Part shown: one piece after another, positions 26,513 through 35,307 of the stretch | Layout: each line of letters starts with the position of its first letter | Numbering within the stretch: the first letter of the stretch is position 1 | NCBI RefSeq assembly: GCF_006438785.1 | Contig: NZ_RCZB01000004.1 | Location: forward strand, 315,810 to 379,809 | Reading direction: 5' to 3' | From: Rhodanobacter glycinis | Lineage (GTDB): Bacteria; Pseudomonadota; Gammaproteobacteria; Xanthomonadales; Rhodanobacteraceae | DNA length: 64,000 nucleotides | Program-made: the position numbers and the translations under genes | Notes under the pieces: model-generated | The model's input: only the letters and a program-made list of their open reading frames with translations | Database searches by the model: none | Told to the model about the DNA's origin: nothing

Positions 26513-27759
26513 ACATCGTGCGCACCGGCTTCTACACCGCCATCGCAACCGCGGCGCGGCTGCTTGCCGGCCTGGTGGCGATCAAGCTGGTGGCGTGGTT
26601 CGCCGGACCCGAGGGCGTGGGCAAGCTCGGCCAGTTCATGAGCCTCATGTCGCTGCTGGCGGTGCTGGCCGGCGGCGGCATCAGCGCGGCCATCGTGAAG
26701 TACGTCGCCGAATACCGCGATGATCCGCAACGACTGTCGCGTCTGCTCTCGGCCGCGCTGTGGTACGCGTTCTGCGCATCGTGCCTGATGGGTGGCGTGG
26801 CACTGCTGTTCAGCCGGCAGCTCGCGCTCTGGCTGCTGGGTGACGCGCACTACGCCGGTCTGATCCGCGTGCTTGCCGTCGCCCAGCTCGGTATCGCGTT
26901 GCTGAACTACATCCTCGCGGTGATCAACGGCTTCATGGATGTGCGCCGGCTGGCCTTCATCCAGGTGACCGGGTCGGTGGTCGGCATCGTGATGATGGTC
27001 TGGCTGTCGCGCTGGCTGCATCTGTACGGTGCGCTGCTGGCGCTGGTCGTGAGCCAGGTGTTGTGGCTTGCCGTCGGCTTGCCGGCGTGGTGGCGAAGCT
27101 CGTACTTCCGGCGCAGCATGCTGCGGCTGCACTACGACCGCGAAATGACTTTGCGGCTGGCGACGTTTTCGGTGATGACGATCAGCTCCGCCGTGCTGCC
27201 TCCGCTGGTGAATATCGCGGTGCGCGATCACCTTGCGCTGCAGTTCGGCTGGGAGCAGGTTGGCTACTGGCAGGCGGTCAGCAAGGTGTCGGACGCGTAC
27301 CTGTTGTTCCTCACCACGGCCATCAACATCTATTACCTGCCCAAGCTGGCGTCGACCCACGGACGCGCGGCGCTGTTGCATGAACTGCGCCATGCCTACC
27401 GCTACATTCTGCCCGCGGTCGTGGTCCTGGCGGCCACCGTGTATGTCCTGAGAGGCTGGGTGACACGTCTGCTGTTCACGCCCGACTTCGTCTCCGCCAA
27501 TGTACTGTACGGCCCGCAGCTGGTGGGCGATGTCATCAAGATCGCCTCCTTCATGCTGTCCTACCTCATGCTGGCCAAGGCCATGACGCGGCTGTTCGTG
27601 ATATCCGAATGCGTGTTCGCGGCCAGCTATTTCGCGCTGGTCTACGTGTTCACCGCGCACTTCGGCCTGGTCGGCGCGATGTATGCGTTCGCGGTCAACT
27701 ACCTGCTGTATCTCGCCTTCAACGTGCTGGTCGCGCGACGCTACCTGGCAGCGCTGTGA
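26509..27759 (+). CDS. wzx: Wzx-type lipid-linked oligosaccharide flippase
   Basis: The 416-residue protein has about 12 hydrophobic segments of the MATE/polysaccharide exporter fold. It opens with [20 protein letters not shown] and [15 protein letters not shown], blocks typical of WzxE/RfbX flippases. It would move undecaprenyl-linked repeat units to the outer face of the inner membrane. The ATG overlaps the aminotransferase stop. With wzy and wzz downstream it marks the locus as a Wzx/Wzy-dependent pathway. Confidence 0.9.
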   Translation: MNIVRTGFYTAIATAARLLAGLVAIKLVAWFAGPEGVGKLGQFMSLMSLLAVLAGGGISAAIVKYVAEYRDDPQRLSRLLSAALWYAFCASCLMGGVALLFSRQLALWLLGDAHYAGLIRVLAVAQLGIALLNYILAVINGFMDVRRLAFIQVTGSVVGIVMMVWLSRWLHLYGALLALVVSQVLWLAVGLPAWWRSSYFRRSMLRLHYDREMTLRLATFSVMTISSAVLPPLVNIAVRDHLALQFGWEQVGYWQAVSKVSDAYLLFLTTAINIYYLPKLASTHGRAALLHELRHAYRYILPAVVVLAATVYVLRGWVTRLLFTPDFVSANVLYGPQLVGDVIKIASFMLSYLMLAKAMTRLFVISECVFAASYFALVYVFTAHFGLVGAMYAFAVNYLLYLAFNVLVARRYLAAL

Positions 27760-28709
27760 CGACGGCCGACGACATGTCGCTGCATCCGGCGGCGATGCCG
27801 CTGGTGTCCGTGCTGATACCCGCGTTCAACCACGAGCGTTTCGTGCAGCGTTGTCTGGACAGCGTGCTGGAAGATCCTTATCCGTCCAAGGAACTCATCA
27901 TCATCGATGACGGCTCGACCGACCGGACCGGCGAGCGCATTGCCGACTGGGTGGCGACGCATTGCATGGAGCTTCCGATCGAGTACGTGCGGCGGGAAAA
28001 CCGGGGTATCGCGGCCACCTTGAACGAACTGGTGGCGCGTGCGAGCGGGGAATTTCTGCGGCCGGGCGCCAGCGACGACTATCTGCTGCCCGGTGGCCTC
28101 GATGCGCAGGTTCGCTACCTGCTGGCGCATCCGTGCCGAGGGGCGGTGATCGGTGATTCGGTGGTCGTCGACCAGGACGGAAACAAGGTGCATGACAGCG
28201 GCATGTGCGATCTTCACGGCGCCAACAAGGCTCTCTATCGATCCGATGACGGCATACGTCGTGCCGTCATCAGCCAGTGGGCCATCGGCGGGCCGGTCGC
28301 CTTGATCCGCAAGAGCGCGCTGGACACCGTCGACCGCTGGAGCGAGGGCCTGCGCATCGAAGACTGGGATCTGTTTCTGCGGCTGGCGGCCCGCGATGCG
28401 CTCGGCTTCATCGACGTCGGCGTCTGCGCGTACCGCCTGCACGCTACCAACCTGAGCAAGACGCGGCATACCGCGACCCGCATCGTCAATCTGGTGGAGT
28501 CGCAGCATGTCGCGCTGCGCCGGGCAAGCCTGTTCGGGGAGCCGTACCGAACCCTGCTCCACGCGCAGTCCCATTACATCGGCGCCAAGATCTCGTTCCT
28601 GCAGCGGCGGCTGTACCCGCTGGTGCTTCACCTGGTGGCGTATCTGTGGCTGATCGTCGTATCAAAGGCCCGGCCGCCATCGACACATCCTGATGTGGAG
28701 GCGCCATGA
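27756..28709 (+). CDS. Family 2 glycosyltransferase
   Basis: About 317 residues with the GT-A fold. It has PLVSVLIPAFNHERFVQ, the nucleotide-sugar site ELIIIDDGSTDRTGE and the metal-site region RPGASDDYLLPGG. IEDWDLFLRLAARDALGF is the catalytic ED-type block. The start is GTG 27756 overlapping the wzx stop (GTGA) or ATG 27774. The C-terminal hydrophobic segment (YPLVLHLVAYLWLIVV) suggests membrane attachment. Donor and acceptor are unknown. Confidence 0.88.
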   Translation: MTTADDMSLHPAAMPLVSVLIPAFNHERFVQRCLDSVLEDPYPSKELIIIDDGSTDRTGERIADWVATHCMELPIEYVRRENRGIAATLNELVARASGEFLRPGASDDYLLPGGLDAQVRYLLAHPCRGAVIGDSVVVDQDGNKVHDSGMCDLHGANKALYRSDDGIRRAVISQWAIGGPVALIRKSALDTVDRWSEGLRIEDWDLFLRLAARDALGFIDVGVCAYRLHATNLSKTRHTATRIVNLVESQHVALRRASLFGEPYRTLLHAQSHYIGAKISFLQRRLYPLVLHLVAYLWLIVVSKARPPSTHPDVEAP

Positions 28710-29896
28710 AGCCGTTGCTGCGCCTTCCCTCGACCTGGCTCGCACTTCCGATCCTGCTTGCCTGCGGGCTCACCTTGCTCACCTACGATCTCTCGGTCGA
28801 CTACCTGCAAGGTCTGCTGCTGCTCGCCGTGGTCGCAGCGGCGATCATGCTGTTCGACGTGCACGCCGGCATCAGGATTCCACCGACCGCGCGATTCCGC
28901 TCGCGCCACTACGCGGGTACCCGCGACGGGTTCGTCGCGCTGGCGTTTGCGGGCGGGATCGTCCTGTTCTGCCTGCTCGATCTCACACTGTTTCCCATCC
29001 CGCTGTTCGACAAGCCATCGTCCTATGCCTCGATGGCGGGCGGCCGCGAACATGTCCGGCACGTTTCCGACATGTGCTGGGTGCTTCCGCCGATCGGGCT
29101 GCTCTGCGCCAGGAGCCGGTGGCTGCGCAACACGCTCATCGTCGTCGGCTTTGTGTTTCCCTTGCTGGTGATCGACCGGAACCGGCTGTTTGCCACCGTG
29201 TTTTCGTTTGCGCTCGTCATCGTGCTGCGACGGGACGAAGCGAGACCCATGCCGTGGAAAAGCGTCGGTTTCCTCGCGCTCGCCGGCACCAGCATTTTCT
29301 CGATCCTGGGCATCCTGCGATCCGGCCCGCTCGAGCACATCACGCTGCCTTTCAGCGCCATGTACCAGGCGGCGCCGCAGGGCATCAAGTGGCTGCTGCT
29401 GTACGGCAGCGCAGGCCCCTACAACTTCAGCGCGATGCTGGCCAAGCATTACACCAACGCCAGTTTCCTCATCAATCAGCTGGTTCCCATGAGCGGCTCC
29501 GTCGCGACGGCAGGGACGGATATTCCGCTGGACGCGCCGACTATCAACGTGGGTACGGAGTTCTTTCCGTTTCTGCTGGCGCTGGGTCCGTTTGGCGCGG
29601 TGGCCGCGGTCTGCGTGCTGTACGGCATGTTGCTGTGGAGCGTGCAGCGGCTTCGCCCGACGGTGCCGCTGTTTTCCTTGCTGATTTTCCTGCGCGTTTC
29701 CTATGTGTGCGTGATGTCGCCCTTCGCGCCGCAGGCCTTCACCTGGACCAACGCCGGCTTCATCGGCCTGTGTCTTTTCATGCAGGTCTTCGCCGCATGG
29801 CTGCCGAGCCGAAGACCGCGGGATTCGCTACATGCCGGACTGGGAAGCGCGTCCGCGACGGCCGTGCGAACCCTGTCTCCACCCTCCATCCAGTGA
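28706..29896 (+). CDS. wzy: Putative Wzy O-unit polymerase
   Basis: A 396-residue integral membrane protein with about ten hydrophobic segments and a large polar loop in the second half (GAGPYNFSAMLAKHYTNASF-like region around residues 236-285). Wzy proteins share little sequence, so the call rests on topology, length and position between wzx, a glycosyltransferase and wzz. The ATG overlaps the preceding stop (ATGA). An O-antigen ligase-like role is less likely because a separate WaaL candidate lies at 58.6 kb. Confidence 0.72.
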   Translation: MKPLLRLPSTWLALPILLACGLTLLTYDLSVDYLQGLLLLAVVAAAIMLFDVHAGIRIPPTARFRSRHYAGTRDGFVALAFAGGIVLFCLLDLTLFPIPLFDKPSSYASMAGGREHVRHVSDMCWVLPPIGLLCARSRWLRNTLIVVGFVFPLLVIDRNRLFATVFSFALVIVLRRDEARPMPWKSVGFLALAGTSIFSILGILRSGPLEHITLPFSAMYQAAPQGIKWLLLYGSAGPYNFSAMLAKHYTNASFLINQLVPMSGSVATAGTDIPLDAPTINVGTEFFPFLLALGPFGAVAAVCVLYGMLLWSVQRLRPTVPLFSLLIFLRVSYVCVMSPFAPQAFTWTNAGFIGLCLFMQVFAAWLPSRRPRDSLHAGLGSASATAVRTLSPPSIQ

Positions 29897-29906
29897 GCAC
29901 AGAACC

Positions 29907-30746
29907 ATGGAACAAGACGAAATCTATCTGATCGATCTCTGGCGGATCTTCACTCGCGAGTGGAAATGGTTCGTGGCCGTGCTGGTTCTCACCCTCGCCT
30001 GCACCTATGCCTTTGCGCATCTGGTGAAGCGCCAGTGGGAAGCGACCGCATGGATCCAGATCGCGCAGGTCGGCCAGGTGCCGTCGGGCCAGGATCTGAA
30101 GGTCGAACCGCTGCAGCGCGTGATGGAACGGTTGCGGCTGGTGCCGTTCGAGAACGAGGTCATGGCAAGCGCCGGCTTCTCGCCCAACTCGTCCGAGGCC
30201 CGGCTCTACCGCAACAGCCTGAAGCTTGAGCCCATGCTCTACGCGGGCTCTCTCATCCGGCTGAACGTGCGGGCCTATTCGCGGCAACAGGCCAGTCAGT
30301 TCGCCACGGCGACGGTCACTCAGCTGCAGGCTCTGCACCGGCGCCTCGAAGCCTTGCCGCTGAAGTCGGCGCGCGCACGCCTCGACCAGATCGAGGCCGA
30401 TCTGCAGACCACCATGGCTGACCGCTCGCGGCTCCAGCAGGCCGGCGCGCCCAAAAGCGAGGGCGCTGCGGGAAGCAGCGATGTCCAGAACCCGATGCTC
30501 GCCAGCTTGCTGCTGGCGACGAAGAACGAAGAGATCCGCAACCTGCAGCAGGCAAGGAGTGACCTCATCGACCGGCTCGGTCCTACCTATACCTATGGAA
30601 CATCGATGATGTGGCCGGTCTATGTTCCCGATCAACAGGCCTTTCCCAACCCGACGTTGACCTACGGCATCGGCGCGCTGCTGAGCCTCTTCCTGGGCGC
30701 ATTGGCGGCCGTCGCAAGAAGCGTCGCGCGGCGGGCGGCGCAGTAG
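29907..30746 (+). CDS. wzz: Wzz-type chain-length determinant protein
   Basis: The 279-residue protein has the Wzz frame: a cytoplasmic start IYLIDLWRIFTREWKWFVAV into a first membrane helix, a periplasmic coiled helical region (LQALHRRLEALPLKSARARL and on) and a second helix near the end (TYGIGALLSLFLGALAAVA). No tyrosine kinase domain is attached, so this is the short proteobacterial type that sets O-antigen or exopolysaccharide chain length with Wzy. It is the last gene before a 197-nt gap holding candidate promoter site 4. Confidence 0.88.
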   Translation: MEQDEIYLIDLWRIFTREWKWFVAVLVLTLACTYAFAHLVKRQWEATAWIQIAQVGQVPSGQDLKVEPLQRVMERLRLVPFENEVMASAGFSPNSSEARLYRNSLKLEPMLYAGSLIRLNVRAYSRQQASQFATATVTQLQALHRRLEALPLKSARARLDQIEADLQTTMADRSRLQQAGAPKSEGAAGSSDVQNPMLASLLLATKNEEIRNLQQARSDLIDRLGPTYTYGTSMMWPVYVPDQQAFPNPTLTYGIGALLSLFLGALAAVARSVARRAAQ

Positions 30747-30801
30747 CGGCGCGAATTCCGGGGAGATGCCGGCGGAGTCCGGCAGCCACTCGTCGGCGCC
30801 A

Positions 30802-30832
30802 TTCAACCAAAGCGGCACATACCGGCACTCAC
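30802..30832 (+). promoter_or_regulatory. Candidate ECF promoter, site 4 (second polysaccharide unit)
   Basis: Plus strand TTCAACC, 16 nt, then GCACTCAC. A second GCACATAC stands 13 nt before the -10-like GCACTCAC, so the -10-like word is present in tandem. It lies 111 nt upstream of the methyltransferase ATG at 30944. Confidence 0.6.
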
Positions 30833-30943
30833 CGAACAGGCCAGTGAAAAATATCGGGCTGGCACCGCGGAGCTACCCGGCGACAGGCCGTGGCTGTCGC
30901 CGGTGAACGGATGGCTGCATCCCGGTGAATGGAGATCGATGAA

Positions 30944-31822
30944 ATGAGTGGGCCACACACGTTCGAAACCGCGCATCCGGCCGCGTCCGCCGCCAGCGTT
31001 CGCCAGCGCAGTGCGACGCTGAATGACGCGCAGTTGCTCGATACGCAGCACGCCTTCGACAGTGTCGCCGCCGACTATGACGGCCCGCGGGGCAACAACG
31101 AGCTGATCCAGCGCATGCGGCTGACCCTGTGGGACACCGTGCACAGCGAGGTGCCGGCGGGTGCCCGCCTGCTCGATCTCGGATGCGGTACCGGCATCGA
31201 CGCGGTCGAATTCGTGCGGCGCGGTTTCCATGTCGTCGCCACCGACTGGTCGCCGCAGATGGTCGAGCGCACGCGCGCGCGCGCCGTCGCCGCAGGTCTG
31301 CAGTCACGAGTGACGGCCGTGCATCTTGGCGTGCAGCAGCTCGATCAGCTCGAGGGTGAGTTCGATGGCATCTATTCGAACTTCGGCCCGCTGAACTGCG
31401 CGCCGGATCTTGCTGCCGTCGCTGCCGAATGCGCGCGCCTGCTGCGCCCGGGCGGCACGCTGGTCTTTTCGGTGATCGGCCGGATCTGCCCGTGGGAGCT
31501 GGGGCATTACGCGCTGCGGGGGCGGTTCAAGCGGGCCGGCGTGCGTGCCGCGCGGGGTGCGACGGCGGTGGGGATGAACCACCACACGATCTGGACTTAT
31601 TACTACCTGCCGCGCGAGTTCTACCGCGCCTTTGCGGAACACTTTTCGCTGCAGAGCTATCGCGCACTGAGCCTGTTCATGCCACCGCCTTACCTGGTGG
31701 ACTACTACCGGCGTCGGCGTCACTGGTGCGAGCGCCTGGGCCGGCTCGACGATCGCCTCGGCGCGATGCCGCTGCTGCGCGACATGGGCGACCACTTCCT
31801 GATCGTGATGCGGAGGCGCTGA
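30944..31822 (+). CDS. Class I SAM-dependent methyltransferase
   Basis: About 292 residues. The SAM-binding motif I is RLLDLGCGTGIDAVEFVRRG, followed by VVATDWSPQMVERT and the post-motif LLRPGGTLVFSVIG. The C-terminal part (NHHTIWTYYYLPREFYRAF) is like small-molecule or glycan methyltransferases found in modification clusters. I prefer ATG 30944 because GGAG lies about 9 nt upstream; ATG 30929 is the alternative. It is the first gene of the second plus-strand unit, and an amidohydrolase follows after 4 nt. Confidence 0.85.
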   Translation: MSGPHTFETAHPAASAASVRQRSATLNDAQLLDTQHAFDSVAADYDGPRGNNELIQRMRLTLWDTVHSEVPAGARLLDLGCGTGIDAVEFVRRGFHVVATDWSPQMVERTRARAVAAGLQSRVTAVHLGVQQLDQLEGEFDGIYSNFGPLNCAPDLAAVAAECARLLRPGGTLVFSVIGRICPWELGHYALRGRFKRAGVRAARGATAVGMNHHTIWTYYYLPREFYRAFAEHFSLQSYRALSLFMPPPYLVDYYRRRRHWCERLGRLDDRLGAMPLLRDMGDHFLIVMRRR

Positions 31823-31826
31823 AGCC

Positions 31827-33056
31827 GTGGACATTCTCCAGGCAGCGATGGACGTCAGCTTGTGCCGCGCGGTCTCGATCACGACGGAAGCCAGCTCGCG
31901 TGCGCCGCTGCCGATCCGGGCAGGGCGGATCGGCTCGTCGCTGGCCGCTCGCGCGTATCGGGTCGACCTGCGCGATCATCTGATCTTCCCCGGCCTGATC
32001 AATGCGCACGAGCATCTGCACGTCAACGCCGTCCCGCCGCTGAAAACCGGCGCGCCGTTTCCCAACAGTTACGCCTGGATAGCGGCCTTTCAGGCGCATT
32101 TCGAGGAGCCTGCCGTTACCGCCGCGCTGCAGGTGCCCAAGGCGTTGCGGCTGCGCCACGGCGCGCTGAAAAACCTGCTCGCCGGTACCACCTTCGTGGT
32201 GCATCACGACCCCTGGCATCCGGCGCTCGACGCGACGAATTTTCCGGTAGCACTGCTGCGCGACTACGGCTGGAGCTACGCGCTGGGCTGGCCCGGATAC
32301 GGCCCGCCGGCGCAGCAAAGCTTTGCCGCCACGCCCACCGACCGACCCTGGCTGATCCATCTGGCCGAGGGCACCGATGCGATCGCGCAGGCGGAGCTGG
32401 CTCAGCTCGACCAGCTGGGCTGCCTGGCGGCGAACAGCGTGCTGGTGCATGGCGTGGGCCTGCGCGAGCAGGACGTCGATCGGGTGATCGCCAGCGACGC
32501 GGCGGTGGTCTGGTGTCCGACCAGCAACCGCAGCCTGCTCGGGCGATCGCTGGATCCGCGGCGCCTGTGCGCGGCCGGCCGGCTGGCGCTGGGCAGCGAC
32601 TCGCGGCTCAGCGGTGCGCGCGACCTGCTCGAGGAGATGCGTGGCGTCGCCGCTCGCGGCGAGCTGAGTCCGACGCAACTGCTGGGGCTGGTCACGACCC
32701 AGGCTGCGCGCATCCTGCGTCTGCCCTCGCGCGGCAGTCTCGCGCCAGGCATGCCGGCGGACCTGGTGATTGTCGAAGACCGTGGCGGCGAGGCGCGCAG
32801 CCTGGTGGACATCGAGCGCAGCCAGATCCGCGCCGTGGTGCGCGACGGCGTGCCGCGCATCGCCGATCCCGATTTCGCCGAATGGTTTGCGGCCACCGGC
32901 ATGGAAGCCGTACCGGTGATGCTGGACGGCAAGCCGAAATTGCTGGCCGGGCCGCTGGCCGAGCCGGCATTGCTCGCCCTCGAACCCGGGCTCGAACTGA
33001 TCGTCGATCGGAACGAGCGCGTGCGCGATCTCGGCCTCGAAGCGCGGTGCTACTGA
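31827..33056 (+). CDS. Amidohydrolase-superfamily metal-dependent hydrolase
   Basis: A 409-residue protein with the amidohydrolase barrel. It shows the His-x-His site in GLINAHEHLHVN, His residues in FVVHHDPWHP, WLIHLAEG and LVHGVGL, and the catalytic Asp in LGSDSRLSGARD. LAPGMPADLVIVE near the end is the family's typical C-terminal sandwich motif. Relatives are aminohydrolases such as deaminases and chlorohydrolases. Here it is embedded between two methyltransferases, so it may deacylate or deaminate a modified sugar or small molecule. The GTG at 31827 is the start; its stop shares a base with the next ATG. Confidence 0.83.
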   Translation: MDILQAAMDVSLCRAVSITTEASSRAPLPIRAGRIGSSLAARAYRVDLRDHLIFPGLINAHEHLHVNAVPPLKTGAPFPNSYAWIAAFQAHFEEPAVTAALQVPKALRLRHGALKNLLAGTTFVVHHDPWHPALDATNFPVALLRDYGWSYALGWPGYGPPAQQSFAATPTDRPWLIHLAEGTDAIAQAELAQLDQLGCLAANSVLVHGVGLREQDVDRVIASDAAVVWCPTSNRSLLGRSLDPRRLCAAGRLALGSDSRLSGARDLLEEMRGVAARGELSPTQLLGLVTTQAARILRLPSRGSLAPGMPADLVIVEDRGGEARSLVDIERSQIRAVVRDGVPRIADPDFAEWFAATGMEAVPVMLDGKPKLLAGPLAEPALLALEPGLELIVDRNERVRDLGLEARCY

Positions 33057-33754
33057 TGTCGCGCCCGCCGACTCTCAATCCCGCGGAGGCATACGCGTTA
33101 TGGGCGCACAGCTACCCGGCGCGCGCCCACAATCCGGTCATGCGGGCCGAGGAGCGCGCCATGCTCGGGCTGATGCCGGCCACGTTGCACGGACAGGCCG
33201 TGCTCGATGTCGGCTGCGGCAGCGGACGCTACATGCTGCATGCGCTGCGGCGTGGCGCGGCGCGCGTGATCGGCGTGGATCTTTCGCCGCCGATGCTCGA
33301 GCGCGCCGGCGCGGAGCTGGCCACGTGTCAAGCCGACGCCGAAGTCGACCTGGTACAGGGCAGCCTGGCCGCGCTGCCGGTGCCGGATGCACGGGCGAAC
33401 CTGACGATCTGCGCCCTGGTCGTCGGCCATCTCGAGAACCTGGAACAGTCGCTGGCCGAGCTGCGCCGGGTGACCCGGCCCGGCGGCACGCTGTTGTGCA
33501 GCGACGTGCATCCGATCGGGCATGCGCTGGGCTGGCTGCGCGATTTCAAATCCGGCGACCGGCACTACGCCGTGCGGCACACGCAGCATCTGTACAGCCA
33601 ATGGCACGCGGCCTGCGCGACGCTCGGACTGTGCATCGAGCAGGTGCGGGAGCCGATGCTCGATCCGGCCGACATTCCCGACGGCGCGCACTTCGACCGC
33701 ACGGCGCTGGAGGTTCCGGTGGCGCTGGTGTTCCAGCTGCGGCTTCCGACCTGA
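33056..33754 (+). CDS. Class I SAM-dependent methyltransferase
   Basis: The 232-residue enzyme has motif I AVLDVGCGSGRYMLHALRRG, VIGVDLSPPMLERA and LRRVTRPGGTLLCSDVHPIG. It resembles the UbiE/biotin-synthesis-type methyltransferases of modification pathways. The ATG at 33056 overlaps the amidohydrolase stop (TGATG). The target is unknown; O- or N-methylation of a sugar is the likeliest role. Confidence 0.84.
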   Translation: MSRPPTLNPAEAYALWAHSYPARAHNPVMRAEERAMLGLMPATLHGQAVLDVGCGSGRYMLHALRRGAARVIGVDLSPPMLERAGAELATCQADAEVDLVQGSLAALPVPDARANLTICALVVGHLENLEQSLAELRRVTRPGGTLLCSDVHPIGHALGWLRDFKSGDRHYAVRHTQHLYSQWHAACATLGLCIEQVREPMLDPADIPDGAHFDRTALEVPVALVFQLRLPT

Positions 33755-33778
33755 TCAACGAATACCTGAAGACGCCCC

Positions 33779-35305
33779 ATGACTCATCGTCCCATGCCCC
33801 ATCGTCCCAGCACGCTGCTGATCAACCCGACCGTCACCACGCGTCCGCGCTTTCCGCTGTCGCTGCTGAGCCTGGCCGCGGCGCTGGACCGCTTCGGCGA
33901 CAGCCACATCGTGGACGGCAACATCGATCGGGATCTCGTGGACGCAACTCTGGCAGCCGCCGGGAAACAGCACTACGACGCCATCGGCATCGGCATCATG
34001 GGCGGCCCTCAGGTAGCGCCGGCGATTGCTGTGTCCAAGGCGATTCGCGAGCATCATCCGTCGATGCCGATCATCTGGGGCGGCTACTTCCCTACGCTTT
34101 ATACCGATACCACGCTGGCGGCGCCCTATGTGGATTACGCGGTGCGCGGGCAGGGCGAGGAAAGCCTGGTCGAGCTGGTTTCAGCGCTGGGCCGCGGTGG
34201 CGGTGATGATGCGCTTGCCAGGATCGGCGGTCTGTCATGGCGCCGCGATGGCGAGATCGTGCACAACCCCAATCGCAGCTTCCAGCGTGGCGATCCCGCG
34301 CTGGTGCTGCCTTATGAAAAGCTGGGCGACCCGGACAAGTATCTGGCGAGTACCTTTCTCGGGCGCCGTACTGCTGTGCACCAGGCATCGATCGGGTGTC
34401 GCTTTCGCTGCACGTTCTGCGGCGTGGCGGCCATGTTCGGCGGAGCGACATCGCTGCCGCCGACTGAACGGCTGGAGCGCGAGCTGAGCTACCTCAAATA
34501 CGAACTGGGTGCCGATTCCATCCTTTTCTACGACCACAACTTCTTCGACCGCGAACAGGACATGATCCCGATGCTCGAGATCATGGCCAGGCTCGAAATG
34601 CCCTGGTGGTGCTTCGCGCGCGCGGATGCCTTGCTCAAGCTTTCCGAAAGCACGTGGAAACTCGTGCGAAAAAGCAGACTGCGCATGGCTTATATCGGCG
34701 CCGAGTCGCCCAGCGGCGCAATGCTCAAGGAAATCCGCAAGGGCACGCGTCCGGATCAGACACTGGCGGTGGCCGAGTTGTGCCAGCGCCATGGTGTCAT
34801 CCCCGAGTTCTCCTTCATGCTCGCGCCGCCGGTGAACCCCGAAGAAGAAACCGAGCTGACGTTCGAGTTCATCCGCGAACTGAAGCGGATCAACCCGGCT
34901 TCGGAAATCATCACCTACATCTACACGCCGTTGCCGGAGGGCAGCAAGCACGAAAAGGAGCGCGGCAAGCATCCTGCCGCACCCTTGCTCGATCTTCACG
35001 GCGAGCCGGTGGTCTTCCCCTCCACGCCGGACGAGTGGACGCAGCGTCGATGGGTGGACTACGCCTGCCACGCCGACGCGCCCTGGCTCACGGACAAGCT
35101 GCGCCAGCGCATCTACGACTTCGTCACCGTGCTGCGCTGCCGCTATCCCACCGTGCAGGACGTGCGTTCGCCGCATTGGGCCAAGCGCAGCCTGAGCGCG
35201 ATGGCGTCGTGGCGCTATCGGCATCGGCGCTACAACCATCCGTGGGAACTCAACATCGCCAACCGTTTCGTGCAACTGCGCACACCGCAGATCACCGGCG
35301 CGTAG
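33779..35305 (+). CDS. B12-binding-type radical SAM enzyme
   Basis: The protein has 508 residues. The N-terminal part (LLINPTVTTRPRFPLSLLSL, IGIGIMGGPQVAPAI, PIIWGGYFPTL) has the cobalamin-binding-like fold of class B radical SAM proteins. The Fe-S cluster motif Cys-x3-Cys-x2-Cys is in SIGCRFRCTFCG. YIGAESPSGAMLKEIRKGT is the usual SAM-contact region. Such enzymes methylate or rearrange unactivated carbons. No DxHxxG B12 motif is obvious, so B12 use is inferred. The start is ATG 33779 or 33794. It is followed by two glycosyltransferase genes. Confidence 0.88.
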   Translation: MTHRPMPHRPSTLLINPTVTTRPRFPLSLLSLAAALDRFGDSHIVDGNIDRDLVDATLAAAGKQHYDAIGIGIMGGPQVAPAIAVSKAIREHHPSMPIIWGGYFPTLYTDTTLAAPYVDYAVRGQGEESLVELVSALGRGGGDDALARIGGLSWRRDGEIVHNPNRSFQRGDPALVLPYEKLGDPDKYLASTFLGRRTAVHQASIGCRFRCTFCGVAAMFGGATSLPPTERLERELSYLKYELGADSILFYDHNFFDREQDMIPMLEIMARLEMPWWCFARADALLKLSESTWKLVRKSRLRMAYIGAESPSGAMLKEIRKGTRPDQTLAVAELCQRHGVIPEFSFMLAPPVNPEEETELTFEFIRELKRINPASEIITYIYTPLPEGSKHEKERGKHPAAPLLDLHGEPVVFPSTPDEWTQRRWVDYACHADAPWLTDKLRQRIYDFVTVLRCRYPTVQDVRSPHWAKRSLSAMASWRYRHRRYNHPWELNIANRFVQLRTPQITGA

Positions 35306-35307
35306 CG

